The position numbers and the translations under genes were made by a program. A stretch of 64,000 bases of DNA from the NCBI RefSeq assembly GCF_002218005.2, contig NZ_AP018679.1, positions 558,001 through 622,000 of the forward strand, written 5' to 3'. The notes under the pieces were generated by a model. It was given only the letters and a program-made list of their open reading frames with translations, ran no database searches and had not been told where the DNA came from. Shown in pieces: positions 62,187-64,000 of this stretch. Each line of letters opens with the position of its first letter. Position 1 is the stretch's first letter. Source of the stretch: Vibrio algivorus (GTDB taxonomy: Bacteria; Pseudomonadota; Gammaproteobacteria; Enterobacterales; Vibrionaceae).

Positions 62187-63221
62187 ATGGGTCTAGGTAA
62201 GAATAATAACCATCGTTTAACGACACCTAGTCATGTGGTTTTTACTCAACTAGTGACTCAGCATGGTCAAGACGCCGTTATTTCGGAGCGCCACACAACC
62301 CCTTTAGTCACAGGGAAATTTTTATCTTATCAATCCCCTACTGGCTTCATATTACATGGTGGGAAAACGGATGAGTGGATGGCAATGAATACCATGTCGA
62401 GTACCCCTGCAAGTGTCATTTTCACCTTATTATTGGAAGGAGAGCTAGCATTTGGTTATGACAATCAAGCCTTTCATCTTTCTTCTCAATCCTCTCAAAC
62501 TCAAAACGGTATTGGATTAGTCGTCAATTTAAAGCAAGAATCTACCTTTCATCGACGCATTAATGAACATAATCATATAGAAAAATTGAATATTATTCTC
62601 GAACCGAAATGGTTCAAACAACGAGTTAATTCAATTGGAGCATCTCAATTAAATCATTTTTTATCACAACATTTGGCCCATCAATCATTTCAATTAACCG
62701 ACGAAATCATAGAGGCCGCTCAACGCTTAATTTCGACCTCACCACCTAAAGCTTTCTTACCTTTGCAACAGTTTGACTTGCAAGCTCAAATGTTAATTCA
62801 ACAACTATTTGAAGTAATGATTCCGCAATTGAATAAACAAAGTTCTCATACTTCAAACCTTCCTGTTGCACATAATTTTCAAGATGAGATGAAATCCATT
62901 CTTCACTACATTAATGCACACTTAAATGAGGAACTTTGCTTAGATAAAATTGCTAAAAATTGCGCATTAAGTGTAAGCAGCTTACAAACTAAATTTAAAC
63001 AACAATTAGGTTTAACAGTTTTAAGTTATGTACGACAGAAAAGATTAGAGTTTGCAAAACAGCAGCTAAAGCTGACTGATTGTACAGTGACCCAAGCCGC
63101 TTATGATGCTCAATATCATCACCCTGCTAATTTTACAATTGCCTTTAAAAAAATGTTTGGTTTAACACCTAATCAATGGGTAGATAAGATCCGTAAAGAC
63201 CCTTTAGATAAACAATTATAA
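62187..63221 (+). CDS. AraC-family transcriptional regulator (PchR-like setting)
   Basis: 344 residues. An N-terminal ligand-binding region without known motifs and a C-terminal double HTH (residues about 245-340, LSVSSLQTKFKQQLGLTVLSYVRQKRLEFAKQQL and VTQAAYDAQYHHPANFTIAFKKMFGLTPNQW). The start ATG at 62187 has an AAGGA ribosome site; the upstream ATG at 62178 is too close to it. Divergent from the TonB receptor, so it probably activates uptake when the iron ligand is bound (inference). Confidence 0.85.
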   Translation: MGLGKNNNHRLTTPSHVVFTQLVTQHGQDAVISERHTTPLVTGKFLSYQSPTGFILHGGKTDEWMAMNTMSSTPASVIFTLLLEGELAFGYDNQAFHLSSQSSQTQNGIGLVVNLKQESTFHRRINEHNHIEKLNIILEPKWFKQRVNSIGASQLNHFLSQHLAHQSFQLTDEIIEAAQRLISTSPPKAFLPLQQFDLQAQMLIQQLFEVMIPQLNKQSSHTSNLPVAHNFQDEMKSILHYINAHLNEELCLDKIAKNCALSVSSLQTKFKQQLGLTVLSYVRQKRLEFAKQQLKLTDCTVTQAAYDAQYHHPANFTIAFKKMFGLTPNQWVDKIRKDPLDKQL

Positions 63222-63305
63222 ACGTAGATTTCATCAAGATACCTTGCTATTAATATATGCGTATACAAACTATTAGTTAACTACAACTCTATTAAAGAGA
63301 TATCT

Positions 63306-63605
63306 ATGACCACACTACTACAAGTTCATTTTTCTTTTGAAGGTCCATTTGGCCATGACATGTCTGACGCGCTCCAAGACTTAGCGGAATCAATTAATCA
63401 AGAGCCAGGTTTTATCAGTAAAATTTGGACTGAAAATCAAGAACAAAAAGAAGCCGGCGGAATATACTTATTTGAAGATAAAGCTTCTGCACAAGCTTAT
63501 TTAGATATGCACTCAGCTCGCCTAAAAAAATTTGGCGTACAAAAAGTTCACGCGAAATTTTTTAACGTAAATAAGAAGCTATCGCACATCAATAAAGGTT
63601 TATAA
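63306..63605 (+). CDS. YdhR-family putative monooxygenase
   Basis: 99 residues, ferredoxin-like dimeric alpha-beta barrel. TLLQVHFSFEGPFGHDM and FISKIWTENQEQKEAGGIYLFEDKASAQAYL match YdhR of E. coli. The activity is unproven. It follows the AraC gene with an 84-base gap and may belong to the same iron-related group. Confidence 0.85.
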   Translation: MTTLLQVHFSFEGPFGHDMSDALQDLAESINQEPGFISKIWTENQEQKEAGGIYLFEDKASAQAYLDMHSARLKKFGVQKVHAKFFNVNKKLSHINKGL

Positions 63606-63676
63606 ACCACAACCCTAAGCATCACTTCGCTACCCTAGTTAATGAAATACAACAATAGACAGCAGCGAAGTGATTT

Positions 63677-64000
63677 TTATTTGTAGTTGGCAATCCAAAC
63701 GGTTTGATAGGGTTTTAATTCTATCGAAGCTAAAGATTCTGTGATTTCTTGTCCACTTAATAGATCTTTCCAATTATCAGTTTGGATCAAGTTCATATCA
63801 GCTAAGTTTAATATCTGAGTCTCAAGGCTAATATTACTGACACAGAAAATGCTTTGCCTTCTATCCATGCTTTGACGCCAGAAACCAAATAGCTGTCCAC
63901 CTAGATGTAGTGTAAATTGCACCGCGTTGGGATGGAAAGCGGCTTGCTCAGTTCGCAGCTCGATTAAATGCATCAAGCGTTTTAATACCTGATGATGTTG
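63677..64000 (-). CDS. GH13 sugar phosphorylase/amylase family, C-terminal end (partial)
   Basis: About 107 residues to the right edge; the 5' part is outside the window. The visible end LKRLMHLIELRTEQAAFHPN, NISLETQIL, WKDLLSGQEI and LKPYQTVWIANYK fits the all-beta C-terminal domain of sucrose/sugar phosphorylases (GH13_18). These cleave alpha-glucosides with phosphate. The catalytic part cannot be seen, so the substrate is open. Confidence 0.7.
   Translation of the reverse strand, partial: QHHQVLKRLMHLIELRTEQAAFHPNAVQFTLHLGGQLFGFWRQSMDRRQSIFCVSNISLETQILNLADMNLIQTDNWKDLLSGQEITESLASIELKPYQTVWIANYK

Noticed and set aside
62171..62200. Short leader peptide in front of the AraC gene (MKDDHNGSR)
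   Set aside because: Nine codons overlapping the AraC start in another frame; it lacks its own ribosome site and regulatory codons.
1..64000. CRISPR arrays, tRNA and rRNA genes
   Set aside because: No regularly spaced repeats, cloverleaf or rRNA-like sequence was noticed; the only long direct repeat is the phage pair.

Overview
The window looks like a Vibrio (Vibrionaceae) chromosome 1 segment around the replication terminus. The evidence is gene content (Vibrio-type potABC/potD, bax, ttcA, uspE, fnr, ccoNOQP-HIS order, VxrAB-like two-component system, DUF2861, solitary autotransporter barrel), low GC, and a 28-bp XerC/XerD dif-type site at 20508-20535. A perfect match to the MatP-binding matS consensus lies at 55097-55109. 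No rRNA, tRNA or CRISPR array was seen.

Layout. 1-1491: 5' part of a membrane protein with an odd P-loop, running off the left edge. 1.9-9.4 kb: cobB sirtuin, polyamine ABC importer (potD, potCBA), and a three-gene envelope operon ending in a Bax-like glucosaminidase and a DUF2987 protein. 9.5-20.4 kb: ttcA, uspE, fnr (with a perfect FNR box in front), then the cbb3 oxidase genes ccoNOQP and their assembly genes ccoH, ccoI, ccoS and a SafE-like gene; this is a micro-aerobic/anaerobic block. 20.5-33.15 kb: two head-to-tail copies, apparently identical, of a 6313-bp CTX-like filamentous phage inserted at dif. Each copy carries Rep, a DUF1293/ssDNA-binding-like protein, small coat genes, major coat, pIII-like adhesin, DUF2523/pVI-like protein and a Zot/pI assembly ATPase. 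A divergent 52-residue regulator faces Rep across an operator-like inverted repeat. 33.3-36.8 kb: a stand-alone secreted TolA-C-like protein beside the phage, a DsbA-family oxidoreductase, maoP and hdfR. 36.8-40.0 kb: yoaH and a vxrA-vxrB-DUF2861 operon whose three starts are all non-ATG. 40.4-46.2 kb: tctCBA tricarboxylate transporter with a CitA/CitB-type two-component system. 46.5-57.1 kb: pntAB, HlyU-family protein, outer-membrane barrel, selO, an RND/MMPL exporter and an EEP-family hydrolase. 57.1-58.6 kb: a small integron-cassette-like island (acetyltransferase remnant, methyltransferase, attC-like site, membrane protein). 59.0-64.0 kb: mog, an iron-uptake cluster (DUF2218, Fur-boxed TonB receptor, AraC regulator), ydhR-like gene and the 3' end of a GH13 sugar phosphorylase.

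Between genes, two families of short inverted-repeat (MITE-like) elements recur. The most interesting items are the tandem dif-integrated phage with its folded attP, the adjacent TolA-C-like protein (TolA-C is the usual receptor for such phages), and the matS-like sites that mark the terminus domain.
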